From contig JACPID010000016.1 in the NCBI GenBank assembly GCA_016188265.1, forward strand, positions 1 to 51,683: a stretch of 51,683 bases of DNA. Direction: 5' to 3'. Of the stretch, positions 16,862-23,629 are shown in pieces (position 1 is the stretch's first letter; each line of letters begins with the position of its first letter). Source of the stretch: Candidatus Woesearchaeota archaeon. GTDB lineage: Archaea > Nanobdellota > Nanobdellia > Woesearchaeales > ARS49. Position numbers and translations under genes: made by a program. The notes under the pieces were generated by a model that saw only the letters and a list, made by a program, of their open reading frames with translations, searched no databases and was not told where the DNA came from.

Positions 16862-17635
16862 TCAAAACAATCTATCAACTAACTTAAATCCTCTTTTTTC
16901 AAGATCTTGAATTATTTTTTTAATGTAACTTTTATATTCTTCCTCATTTCTTTTCTCTGATTCTTTTATTTTTTTTTTATAATCATTTTTAATTAAGTAA
17001 GATGGAAATACTTCTTTGAATAAATCATGTTTATTTATTTCATTTATTTTTGGTTTTTCACTAAATTTTTCAGGTAGAGAATTTCGTAAATATTTTTTCT
17101 TATTTTCACTTAAAGAAAAATGACCATAATCTTCTACAAACAATCCTGTAAAAATATCTAGTTCAGAATAATCATATTTTAATAAATCTTCTTGATCACC
17201 ATAAACTGCTTTAATTGTTGCTTCTTTTATTTTTTGAGATTTAGAAATAACATCTTCAACTATTTGATGAATTCCTTCAAATACTATTTTAGAACAAGAA
17301 TGTAGTTTTAACAAGGTGTAAATTTGTTCAAGTCTTCCATCATAAGCATTACCCATTCCTTCTGCAAAACAAGTATTGCCTAAAAAAGATTCACTATAAT
17401 AAGGAAATCTTATTTTACCATAATTAAGCCAGTAAAAAGGCCTTCCGAGTTCATCAAAATCAATATCATCACTGTTAGAGTATTGATACACTGTTTTTTT
17501 ACTAACAAAAGTTTTTGTATTAGGAACAACTTTTGCTGATAATGTAATTAAATAATCATATTCTTTACGTATAATATAACTCTTCTTGCCTTTTTTCTCC
17601 ATTAATTCATTCCAAACAATCTTTTCAATTGACAT
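16862..17635 (-). CDS. Hypothetical protein, 257 aa
   Basis: A soluble, charged protein with no signal peptide or membrane helix. It has an aromatic-rich central stretch (GRPFYWLNYGKIRFPYY) and a Lys/Glu-rich C-terminal helix. The first in-frame ATG is at 17635. It converges with vapC, with stop codons adjacent. No recognised motif; its neighbourhood (toxin-antitoxin, relics) suggests accessory gene content. Confidence 0.6.
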   Translation of the reverse strand: MSIEKIVWNELMEKKGKKSYIIRKEYDYLITLSAKVVPNTKTFVSKKTVYQYSNSDDIDFDELGRPFYWLNYGKIRFPYYSESFLGNTCFAEGMGNAYDGRLEQIYTLLKLHSCSKIVFEGIHQIVEDVISKSQKIKEATIKAVYGDQEDLLKYDYSELDIFTGLFVEDYGHFSLSENKKKYLRNSLPEKFSEKPKINEINKHDLFKEVFPSYLIKNDYKKKIKESEKRNEEEYKSYIKKIIQDLEKRGFKLVDRLF

Positions 17636-17729
17636 CAAAAAATATTTAATAAAAAAGAGTATAAATAGATTCTTGAAAGAAATATTCTTATGAGAATATT
17701 TATAAAATAGATTGTAAATCTTTTTTAAT

Positions 17730-18476
17730 ATGTCTCGCTATAGAAAAAGAACAATCTATCAAATTATTGTTGAAGCTGGATTAGTTAAATCAAAAAAGCA
17801 AGCGCTTGATCTTGTAAGAAATGAAAAAGTGGCAGTAAATGGACTGCCAATAACTTCATTGCATTATCAAGTAAATCCTAGAAAAAGCAAAATATTTGTT
17901 AATAATAAAGAGATAAAGCTCGAGGATAAAAGAAGATATTTTATTTTCAACAAGCCTAAAGGATTAATTACAACAAAAGAAAACATTCTGAAGTTCTTAA
18001 AAAATCATGTAAAGAGCGAAGAATTATTAGCATATTATCCTGTTGGAAGATTAGATAAAGATACAACTGGCTTATTAATAATAACAAATGATGGACGGTT
18101 AGGAAATAAAATTCTAAATCCTAAACAAAAGATCACTAAAACCTATGAAGTAATTGTTTTAGGAAAAGTGAATGATGCTGATCTTGATAGATTAAGAACT
18201 GGTGTTGAAATTGAGTTAGAAGAAAATAGTAAGATTACAAAGTATAAGACGCAGTCTGCAAAAATCAATATTATTGGCTTTGGAGAGAACACTGCTAAAA
18301 TTGAAGTATGTATAAGTGAAGGAAAGAAAAGACAAGTACGAAGAATGTTTGAAGCTCTTAATTTTAAAATTCTTGACTTGAAAAGAACAAAGATCGGAGA
18401 ATTAGAACTCGGGGATTTGAATGTTGGTGAAATAAAGGAGATGCCAATGCAAGAATTGTTCAAAGCTGTTTTTTAG
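17730..18476 (+). CDS. RsuA/RluB-family pseudouridine synthase
   Basis: The 248-residue protein has an N-terminal S4 RNA-binding domain (about 8-60; IYQIIVEAGLVKSKKQALDLV) and a catalytic domain with FNKPKGLITT, the motif GRLDKDTTGLLIITNDG with the catalytic Asp, and EGKKRQVRRMFEALNF. These enzymes modify single uridines in rRNA in bacteria; they are unusual in archaea, which mostly rely on TruB/Cbf5 guides, so transfer is likely. A TATA box (ATTTATAAAAT, about 17697-17707) fits a leaderless ATG. Confidence 0.93.
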   Translation: MSRYRKRTIYQIIVEAGLVKSKKQALDLVRNEKVAVNGLPITSLHYQVNPRKSKIFVNNKEIKLEDKRRYFIFNKPKGLITTKENILKFLKNHVKSEELLAYYPVGRLDKDTTGLLIITNDGRLGNKILNPKQKITKTYEVIVLGKVNDADLDRLRTGVEIELEENSKITKYKTQSAKINIIGFGENTAKIEVCISEGKKRQVRRMFEALNFKILDLKRTKIGELELGDLNVGEIKEMPMQELFKAVF

Positions 18477-18535
18477 ACTTAAACAGAAACTAATATAAAT
18501 AAAACCTTTTAATTGAAGATAAGGAGGATGATAGT

Positions 18536-18922
18536 ATGATGAATGAGCTTTTGGAAAAATCAGAAGAATACTTGTATTTTGTTTTTAGGGTTTTTGTCGG
18601 GCTTTTATTTGCCCAGCACGGAGCTCAAAAATTATTAGGATGGTTTGGAGGAAAGGCAATGCCTCTAATAAGTATGATGGGTGTTGCAGGAATAATAGAA
18701 TTAGTTGGCGGTTTACTTTTAACTTTAGGATTGCTAACTAGATTTACTGCGTTGGTTACTGCTGTAGAAATGCTAGCAGCATATTTTATGGCTCACGCGC
18801 CTAATGGATTAGCGCCAATAATGAACAAAGGAGAGCTTGCACTGTTATATTTTGCAAGTTTTTTAGTGCTGTCAGCGCATGGCGCTAAAAAGTGGGGTCT
18901 TGACAATCTTTGGAAAAAATAA
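18536..18922 (+). CDS. DoxX family membrane protein
   Basis: The 128-residue protein has four membrane segments and the DoxX pattern: LYFVFRVFVGLLFAQHGAQKLLGWF, GVAGIIELVGGLLLTLGLLTR and a final AHGAKKWGLDNLW. DoxX-type proteins are small membrane components linked to thiosulfate:quinone oxidoreductase or redox stress, but most have no assigned substrate. AAGGAGGAT lies 6 nt before the ATG, with a TATA-like TAATATAAATA about 35 bp further up. Confidence 0.92.
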   Translation: MMNELLEKSEEYLYFVFRVFVGLLFAQHGAQKLLGWFGGKAMPLISMMGVAGIIELVGGLLLTLGLLTRFTALVTAVEMLAAYFMAHAPNGLAPIMNKGELALLYFASFLVLSAHGAKKWGLDNLWKK

Positions 18923-18950
18923 TTTTTTTTATAAAATCGTAGGCAGAATA

Positions 18951-18970
18951 CCCACGAATTTATTTGTGGG
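18951..18970. repeat. Hairpin resembling an IS200/IS605 end
   Basis: CCCACGAA and TTTGTGGG form an 8-bp stem (one G-T pair) around TTTA, followed by ATGAAGCCCGTCG. This is the kind of subterminal palindrome found at right ends of IS200/IS605 elements. No tnpA or tnpB is nearby, so it would be an orphan end. Confidence 0.4.
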
Positions 18971-19037
18971 ATGAAGCCCGTCGTCTCTTTCTAGTATTTG
19001 TACAAGAGTATATCTTCACTGGTTTGTATTGGTTAGT

Positions 19038-19487
19038 TTAATCATCCAATGGACTTTTAATGTTACGAATGCTCTTGTTTGAAACTTTTGTATAAATCAG
19101 TGTTGTGCTAATATCTGAATGCCCTAATAAATCCCTAATGTACCTTATGTCAGTTCCATTTTCCAAGAGATGAGTTGCAAAAGAATGTCTTAAGGTGTGG
19201 GGAGTAATGCTTTTTCTTATGCCTGCCTTAATAGCTGCATTTTCTATGATTTTCTGTATTGTTCTTTGTGTATATTTACCTTCCCTGTTTGTTAAGAAGA
19301 CATATCCTTCTTTGTTAGGAGTCAGATTCATTAAATTTTCTTTAACTTTCAAAGAGAGCATGACAATCCTGTCTTTTTTACCTTTAGCTCGTTTCAGATG
19401 AATGAGATTTCTGTCAAAATCAATATCCTGCCATTTAAGGTTTATTATCTCGCTGATTCGTATAAAACATTTTTCCCTAATTGATAT
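19038..19487 (-). pseudogene. Truncated tyrosine recombinase (XerA-like)
   Basis: Only the catalytic C-terminal part remains. In the minus frame IRISEIINLKWQDIDFD supplies the first catalytic Arg, HTLRHSFATHLLENG the His-x-x-Arg box, LLGHSDISTT the second His region and YTKVS the nucleophile Tyr. Upstream of the first Arg the frame departs from the family and meets a stop at 19488-19490, so the N-terminal core-binding domain is missing. A shorter ORF starting at 19361 could still be translated but would lack the first Arg. Confidence 0.85.
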
Positions 19488-19609
19488 TCATCACCCAACC
19501 TACAACAAAATCCCATACTATTGATTAATCCCCATTATATTAAAAACTTTGCCCTTTATTCTTTTTTTAGATAGAACTTCGTTCCTGATTGACGGCCGAC
19601 TCAAAAACT

Positions 19610-19648
19610 CTAAAATTTTGCCTTCGGCATCGTTGCACTAAATTTTAG
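19610..19648. repeat. Inverted repeat in IS-relic region
   Basis: CTAAAATTT pairs with AAATTTTAG around a loop containing GCCTTCGGC. It lies beside the IS1182-like fragment in a non-coding, GC-richer stretch (19488-19695) and may be an element terminus. Confidence 0.4.
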
Positions 19649-19695
19649 GTCTTCCCAGTGGTCAGACGAAACTAACAGGGGAAGCCGTCCCACAA

Positions 19696-19925
19696 TTACA
19701 TTCCAAGAGCGAAGAAATTTTTGAGAAACGTAAAATTATAAGAACTTTCCCCACCAATCACCTTATTTTCTCTCATCATTCGATGAATTTTTTCTAAATT
19801 GTGTGCAATGCTGATCAAATTCATCTCAATTTTTGTTTTTTCCAGACCACGAAGAAGAAATTCTCTGAATCCTAAGTTCTGTTTCATGTGTCCGTACACT
19901 GGTTCAACAGTAATTTTTCTTAGCG
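19696..19925 (-). pseudogene. C-terminal fragment of IS1182-like transposase
   Basis: The minus frame reads KITVEPVYGHMKQNLGFREF, then LLRGLEKTKIEMNLISIAHN and LEKIHRMM. This is the end of IS1182/IS5-type DDE transposases, with the Glu of the DDE triad in VEPVYG and the ahead RGLEKV-x-E-x-N-L-I-x-I-A-H-N pattern. Everything before the Glu region is missing; the frame is replaced by the leader of the IS3 gene pointing the other way. Confidence 0.8.
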
Positions 19926-19964
19926 AATAAATCTTTAAATTAAATAAATATGGGGTGTATTAAA

Positions 19965-20273
19965 ATGAGAAAATTAAAACAATATGATAGGGAATTTAAA
20001 CTTTCAGTTCTTCAAGAACTTGAAACAAACTCTTTAACTGAAGTTTGTAGAAACCATAATATTTCTCCGTCCACTGTTGCGGGTTGGAAAAAAGTATACA
20101 AGAACAATCCTAAGGAAGCATTTAAGGGTAATGGTAAAAGCTACAAGGAAGAAGTAAAGATTGCTGAGTATGAACGTGTAATTGGAAGATTATACGCTCA
20201 AAATGATCTTCTTAAAAGAGCATATGAAGCAATGAAGGAACAAGTGGCTGATGAGTTAAAAAAAAAAGATTGA
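19965..20273 (+). CDS. IS3-family transposase OrfA
   Basis: OrfA of IS3 elements is the DNA-binding helix-turn-helix subunit. The protein shows KQYDREFKLSVLQELETN, an HTH with VCRNHNISPSTVAGWKK and a C-terminal leucine-zipper-like helix (YERVIGRLYAQNDLLKRAYE). I use the ATG at 19965, which has GGGGTG 7 nt upstream; 19950 is in frame. OrfA is intact but its partner OrfB is broken, so the element should be immobile unless complemented. Confidence 0.88.
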   Translation: MRKLKQYDREFKLSVLQELETNSLTEVCRNHNISPSTVAGWKKVYKNNPKEAFKGNGKSYKEEVKIAEYERVIGRLYAQNDLLKRAYEAMKEQVADELKKKD

Positions 20274-20280
20274 GCTTAAA

Positions 20281-20490
20281 ATGATAACTGAATCTAAACT
20301 TCCTATTTCAATTGCTTGCAAGACCTTTGGAATTGATAGAAACTGTTATTACAGGAATAATGGAGAATCCAAAATGATTAATCAAGAAAATGATCTTAAA
20401 ATAAAGAAATTTATCGAAAAAGTGATTCTAAAATTCCCGGTTTGGCTTCTATCATTGCCGAAATGGAGGAGCATAAATTTATTGCTATGA
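20281..20490 (+). pseudogene. Truncated IS3 transposase OrfB start
   Basis: The frame has the usual OrfB opening: SKLPISIACKTFGIDRNCYY, then charged linker and KIKKFIEKVIL. In intact IS3 OrfB this leads into the YGYRRI segment and a DDE core; here similarity ends near 20425 and the frame stops at 20490. The whole catalytic core is absent. Confidence 0.75.
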
Positions 20491-20774
20491 TGATTCCTGT
20501 TGGTACTCTTAAAAATAGATAGGATGTTGAAAGAGAAGAAGATACAGCTATCGATAGATTTGTGTGTTATCTCATTCCCGAGAATTTACCACCTCGCCGA
20601 TATACGGAATGGCACGACAGTCCTCATGAAAGATTAGGATGGATAAATTACTATGCCCACAAGCGCTATCCTATGGAACGAGTAATTGCACAAGATACAC
20701 AAAAAATTAGAGAAAATTATCGAAGAAAATTCAAAGAAATGCTTGAAACATTGAAACGGAAAAATAATCCATAA
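20430..20774 (+). pseudogene. Relic coding segment, family not recognised
   Basis: Another frame reads IPGLASIIAEMEEHKF and on to TLKNR, has a TAG stop at 20520-20522 and then stays open to 20774 with ENLPPRRYTEWHDSP, ERLGWINYYAHKRYPMER and a basic C-terminal helix. The second part is protein-like, but its only usable start (GTG at 20562) is late. I read it as the interrupted remains of one or two genes fused to the IS3 relic. Confidence 0.45.
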
Positions 20775-20826
20775 CTGGCAACAACCCTACTGACAGCATC
20801 CCGGTGGTCTTACTCAGCAAGATTTA

Positions 20827-20866
20827 TTGTCCACAAATAAAATAACAATTAATAATAAGTGGACAA
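20827..20866. repeat. TTGTCCAC-N24-GTGGACAA inverted pair downstream of fic
   Basis: TTGTCCAC at 20827-20834 and GTGGACAA at 20859-20866 are separated by 24 bp and end 2 bp after the fic stop codon. The geometry is identical to the pair around the fic promoter. Confidence 0.7.
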
Positions 20867-20868
20867 CA

Positions 20869-21777
20869 TTACAGCTTAAACTGCTCAACCACCACTTCAA
20901 ACATTTTCTCACAATATCTTTTAATATCTTTTTGATTATGTAAATCTATTGCCTCGTAGTACTTTTGCCTTAATTTTACTGGCACAAATACTTTTGGATA
21001 TCCTGCTTGCATTAAAATCCAGTTCATTAACGTCCTTCCTGTTCTCCCATTGCCATCCTCAAACGGATGTATTTCTACAAACTGTGCATGAATCAAGCAA
21101 GCCAATACAAATGGATGAATTTTACGCTTATGTTCATAATAAAATTGAATCATTTTTCTCAATAGTGGGCGCACTTCCTCTGGCTCGGGAGGAACATGAT
21201 CTGCCCCTTCAATTTTAACAGGGAAAAAGCGTACTCTTCCAGGATATACCACTCCCGTGTTTTGTGTTAATATCTCATTTACTTTTTCCAGAAACTCGAT
21301 AGTTAACTTTTCTTTGTATTTTTTGATAAACTCAAATGCGTCTCTTCCATTGATCGCCTCGTTATAATCTTTTGGAGGAGCACCCGATGGAATCTGCTTT
21401 TCTTTGATAATCAAATACGTATCTCGTAATGTTAATCTGTTACCCTCGATTGCATTTGAGTTATAAGTAAATCTTATTAAAAAATCTGCTTCCTCCTTCT
21501 CAGCAATAGTTTTTGGTATGGTTTTACGATGGTGATTGAAAATCTCTTTGAAATCATCAATTATTTCTAGTTTATTGGCATCGAGGTAATCCTTGTTGTA
21601 AACATTATATTCCTCAAGCTTAAGCTCTTTGAGTTTCTGTCCAATTTCCTCTTTGGTAGGCTCTTTTTCACCGAGCTTGATTCGTATTTTCTTCCATTCG
21701 TTTTCTCCAATGCGAATAGTCTTTCCGAGATAATAAAACGTCTTTTTTCCCGATTTTATCCTATCAACATAGGCCAT
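20869..21777 (-). CDS. Fic-domain protein (probable AMP transferase)
   Basis: Fic enzymes transfer AMP or another nucleotide group to hydroxyl groups of target proteins. The 302-residue protein has the complete active-site motif HPFEDGNGRTGR at 237-248. The segment SNAIEG at 107-112 fits the inhibitory (S/T)xxxE(G/N) helix placed N-terminal to the Fic core (class II). The N-terminal 80 residues are a small beta/helix region seen in stand-alone Fic proteins. No separate antitoxin is visible. The gene is intact among broken IS genes and is bracketed by identical inverted-repeat pairs, suggesting self-control or a mobile cassette. Confidence 0.93.
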   Translation of the reverse strand: MAYVDRIKSGKKTFYYLGKTIRIGENEWKKIRIKLGEKEPTKEEIGQKLKELKLEEYNVYNKDYLDANKLEIIDDFKEIFNHHRKTIPKTIAEKEEADFLIRFTYNSNAIEGNRLTLRDTYLIIKEKQIPSGAPPKDYNEAINGRDAFEFIKKYKEKLTIEFLEKVNEILTQNTGVVYPGRVRFFPVKIEGADHVPPEPEEVRPLLRKMIQFYYEHKRKIHPFVLACLIHAQFVEIHPFEDGNGRTGRTLMNWILMQAGYPKVFVPVKLRQKYYEAIDLHNQKDIKRYCEKMFEVVVEQFKL

Positions 21778-21786
21778 AACATATTA

Positions 21787-21826
21787 TTGTCCACATTATA
21801 TATAAATCTTTCTATTTTGTGGACAA
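21787..21826 (-). promoter_or_regulatory. fic promoter inside TTGTCCAC-N24-GTGGACAA operator
   Basis: TTGTCCAC at 21787-21794 and GTGGACAA at 21819-21826 enclose the minus-strand TATA box TTTATATATA (about 21796-21805), which is about 25 bp from the fic ATG, fitting a leaderless transcript. Binding of a dimer across these half-sites would cover the TATA box. Confidence 0.65.
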
Positions 21827-21838
21827 TACAAACTATAG

Positions 21839-22336
21839 CTAGTGACATAAATATTTATACAAATCTAAGTTAAATCTTTTTGTGCGATAATAAGTAATTA
21901 CTGCTTTTTTAAATTCATCAAATGAATTAAAGAATTTTGAGCCTAGAACATCATCTTTACCTTGATTCCAACATTCTTCTATAGGGTTTGCTTCAGGAAA
22001 CCCTGATGGAAACCACATTACTTCAATATGATCCCTGTGCTTTTTTAGAAATCTTTTTACCCTTGCTTCTTTTTTATGCCATGTTGCTTTGTCCATGAAT
22101 AATATCATTTTTTGAAATCTTCTGAGAAGGGCATGTAGATACTTAAGAAATCCATCACTGTTTGCTTCTGGGTAAGTTCTGAAGCATTGTCTTCCGTCTT
22201 CTGAAATAGCTCCGTAGAAAACAATTTTTCTGTGAGAACCTGTAGCAAAAATTTTAGGTTTACTTCCCTTAACCGCCCATACTGAACGTATTTTCACGTC
22301 GTAAATGAAAATACTTTCATCTTCTGCAACAATCAC
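21839..22336 (-). CDS. IS630 transposase, DDE catalytic part
   Basis: This frame carries the catalytic triad: Asp in IVAEDESIF, Asp in ILFMDKATWHK and Glu in FPEANPIEECWNQGK. It is the second half of a split transposase; the frame stays open upstream of the listed start (ARQPLNYVIVAEDES). Joining to the first half needs a net +1 shift (equivalently, loss of one A) at the A run about 22369-22375. It could be a dead copy or be expressed by slippage. Confidence 0.85.
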   Translation of the reverse strand: MIVAEDESIFIYDVKIRSVWAVKGSKPKIFATGSHRKIVFYGAISEDGRQCFRTYPEANSDGFLKYLHALLRRFQKMILFMDKATWHKKEARVKRFLKKHRDHIEVMWFPSGFPEANPIEECWNQGKDDVLGSKFFNSFDEFKKAVITYYRTKRFNLDLYKYLCH

Positions 22337-22748
22337 ATAATTTAACGGTTGACGTGCCAGAAATTCTTTGTTTTTTTATGAAATCATCACGATCTTCTTG
22401 CTTTGAAAAAGCATAACGAGGGCGTGGCTTTATTTTTCCTAAACCCCAAGATTGTGTTATCCTGATGGCCTGTCGAAAGCTATATTTTACACCTGCTTCT
22501 TCATAGATAAGCTGGCGGATTTGTTTTGTTTGCCAACCTTGTTTAATATTATGTCTTCGTACAACACGGCGTAATTTTTGTTCTACTTTTTGGTTTATTT
22601 TTCTAGGCCTTCCTTGCTGTTTTTTAGTGTTTAAACCACGAACGCCAAGTTGATCATATCTTTTTTTCCAATAATCAACCTTACCATGTGTGCAACCATA
22701 TAAGGCTGCCACTTCACGCAATGGTTTGCGATGCGCATCACGAACCAT
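22317..22748 (-). CDS. IS630 transposase, N-terminal HTH part
   Basis: The N-terminal half has an HTH (REVAALYGCTHGKVDYWKKR) and a second one with GRPRKINQKVEQKLRRVV and WQTKQIRQLIYEEAGV, as in IS630/Tc1-like transposases that bind the element ends. After the A run the frame drifts into an unrelated tail ending KLCDCCRR. It overlaps the catalytic frame by 20 nt. Confidence 0.83.
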   Translation of the reverse strand: MVRDAHRKPLREVAALYGCTHGKVDYWKKRYDQLGVRGLNTKKQQGRPRKINQKVEQKLRRVVRRHNIKQGWQTKQIRQLIYEEAGVKYSFRQAIRITQSWGLGKIKPRPRYAFSKQEDRDDFIKKQRISGTSTVKLCDCCRR

Positions 22749-22751
22749 ACA

Positions 22752-22795
22752 TTAAACTTTTAGCGTAGCGACCTCTGCAAGAGGGAAAAGTTTAA
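22752..22795. repeat. Two-part hairpin beside IS630
   Basis: TTAAACTTTT (22752-22761) pairs perfectly with AAAAGTTTAA (22786-22795), and inside it CCTCT pairs with AGAGG. It could be a bidirectional terminator or an element end. The following stretch to 22852 includes CCCCTAGCTTTAGCTGG, which resembles IS200/IS605 end hairpins but pairs imperfectly. Confidence 0.5.
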
Positions 22796-22852
22796 GTTAA
22801 ATGGTTTGCGTGAGAAACCCCTAGCTTTAGCTGGATTTATTTTGTGAGTAGG

Positions 22853-23593
22853 TCATTTTTTCTTTTTATTCATTGATTGCAGAAATTCTAGTGGAAGAGG
22901 AATAATAAATTTTTGTGAAGGATCAGAAGCAATATCTGAAATTGTTGCAAGAGTTCTTAGGTGAATGCTTGCTGGCGACTTAGCAAGTGTTTCACCTGCT
23001 TTTCTTAAGTTTTCAGCTGATTTAACTTCTCCTTCAGACTTGATGATTGTTGCACGTTTTTCTCTTTCTGCTTCTGCCTGAGCAGCCATTGCTCTCTTCA
23101 TACTTTCAGGAAGTTCAACTTGTTGAATCTTTACTTCTTGCACATCAACGCCCCATGGGTCTGTTCCTTTATCAAGTATAGATTTGATTTCTCCAGCAAT
23201 TTTTTCACGATTAGAGAGCACAGTGTCAAGAGATTCTTTTCCTATACTATCTCTTAATGCTGCTCTTGCAAAAAGAATAACTGCTTCAGTATAATTTTCT
23301 ATATTAAGCACTGATTTTTCAGGCTCTTTAACATGATAATAAACAACAGCATCAACATGCACAGGAACATTATCTTCAGTCATGCATTCTTGAGGTTGAA
23401 CATCAACAGCAAAAGTACGCAAATCAACTTTTTCAACAGTATCAATAAAAGGAATAATCCATCGCAAACCAGGTTTAATTACATCTTTATATTTTCCTAA
23501 ACGAAAACGAACAAGCCTTTGGTATTCATAAACCAAACGAAAACCTAACAAAACAAGAATAATAAAAATCGCGCCTAAAATAAACCAGACCAT
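22853..23593 (-). CDS. Slipin (stomatin/SPFH family)
   Basis: The protein (246 residues from the ATG at 23593) has an N-terminal hydrophobic hairpin (about 3-22), then the band-7 domain with RLVRFRLGKYKDVIKPGLRW, VDLRTFAVDVQPQE, MTEDNVPVHVDAVVYY and WGVDVQEVKIQQVELPE, and the coiled helix AMAAQAEAEREKRATII. Slipins form ring-like membrane scaffolds and usually sit with an NfeD protease; none is adjacent here. A TATA-like CTTTATAAAG about 25 bp upstream supports the ATG at 23593 over a TTG at 23614. The secreted peptidase gene lies 37 nt upstream. Confidence 0.93.
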   Translation of the reverse strand: MVWFILGAIFIILVLLGFRLVYEYQRLVRFRLGKYKDVIKPGLRWIIPFIDTVEKVDLRTFAVDVQPQECMTEDNVPVHVDAVVYYHVKEPEKSVLNIENYTEAVILFARAALRDSIGKESLDTVLSNREKIAGEIKSILDKGTDPWGVDVQEVKIQQVELPESMKRAMAAQAEAEREKRATIIKSEGEVKSAENLRKAGETLAKSPASIHLRTLATISDIASDPSQKFIIPLPLEFLQSMNKKKK

Positions 23594-23629
23594 GTAAGTA
23601 TTAATAAAAATCAAACTTTATAAAGATTT

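Larger units (their letters stand above)
21839..22748 (-). mobile_element. IS630-family insertion sequence, frameshifted
   Basis: The two overlapping minus-strand frames together make one IS630 transposase: HTH-containing N terminus (22317-22748) and DDE core (21839-22336). The frames meet at a run of seven A residues. I could not define terminal inverted repeats or a TA duplication with certainty; a 10-bp inverted repeat lies just upstream at 22752-22795. Confidence 0.8.
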
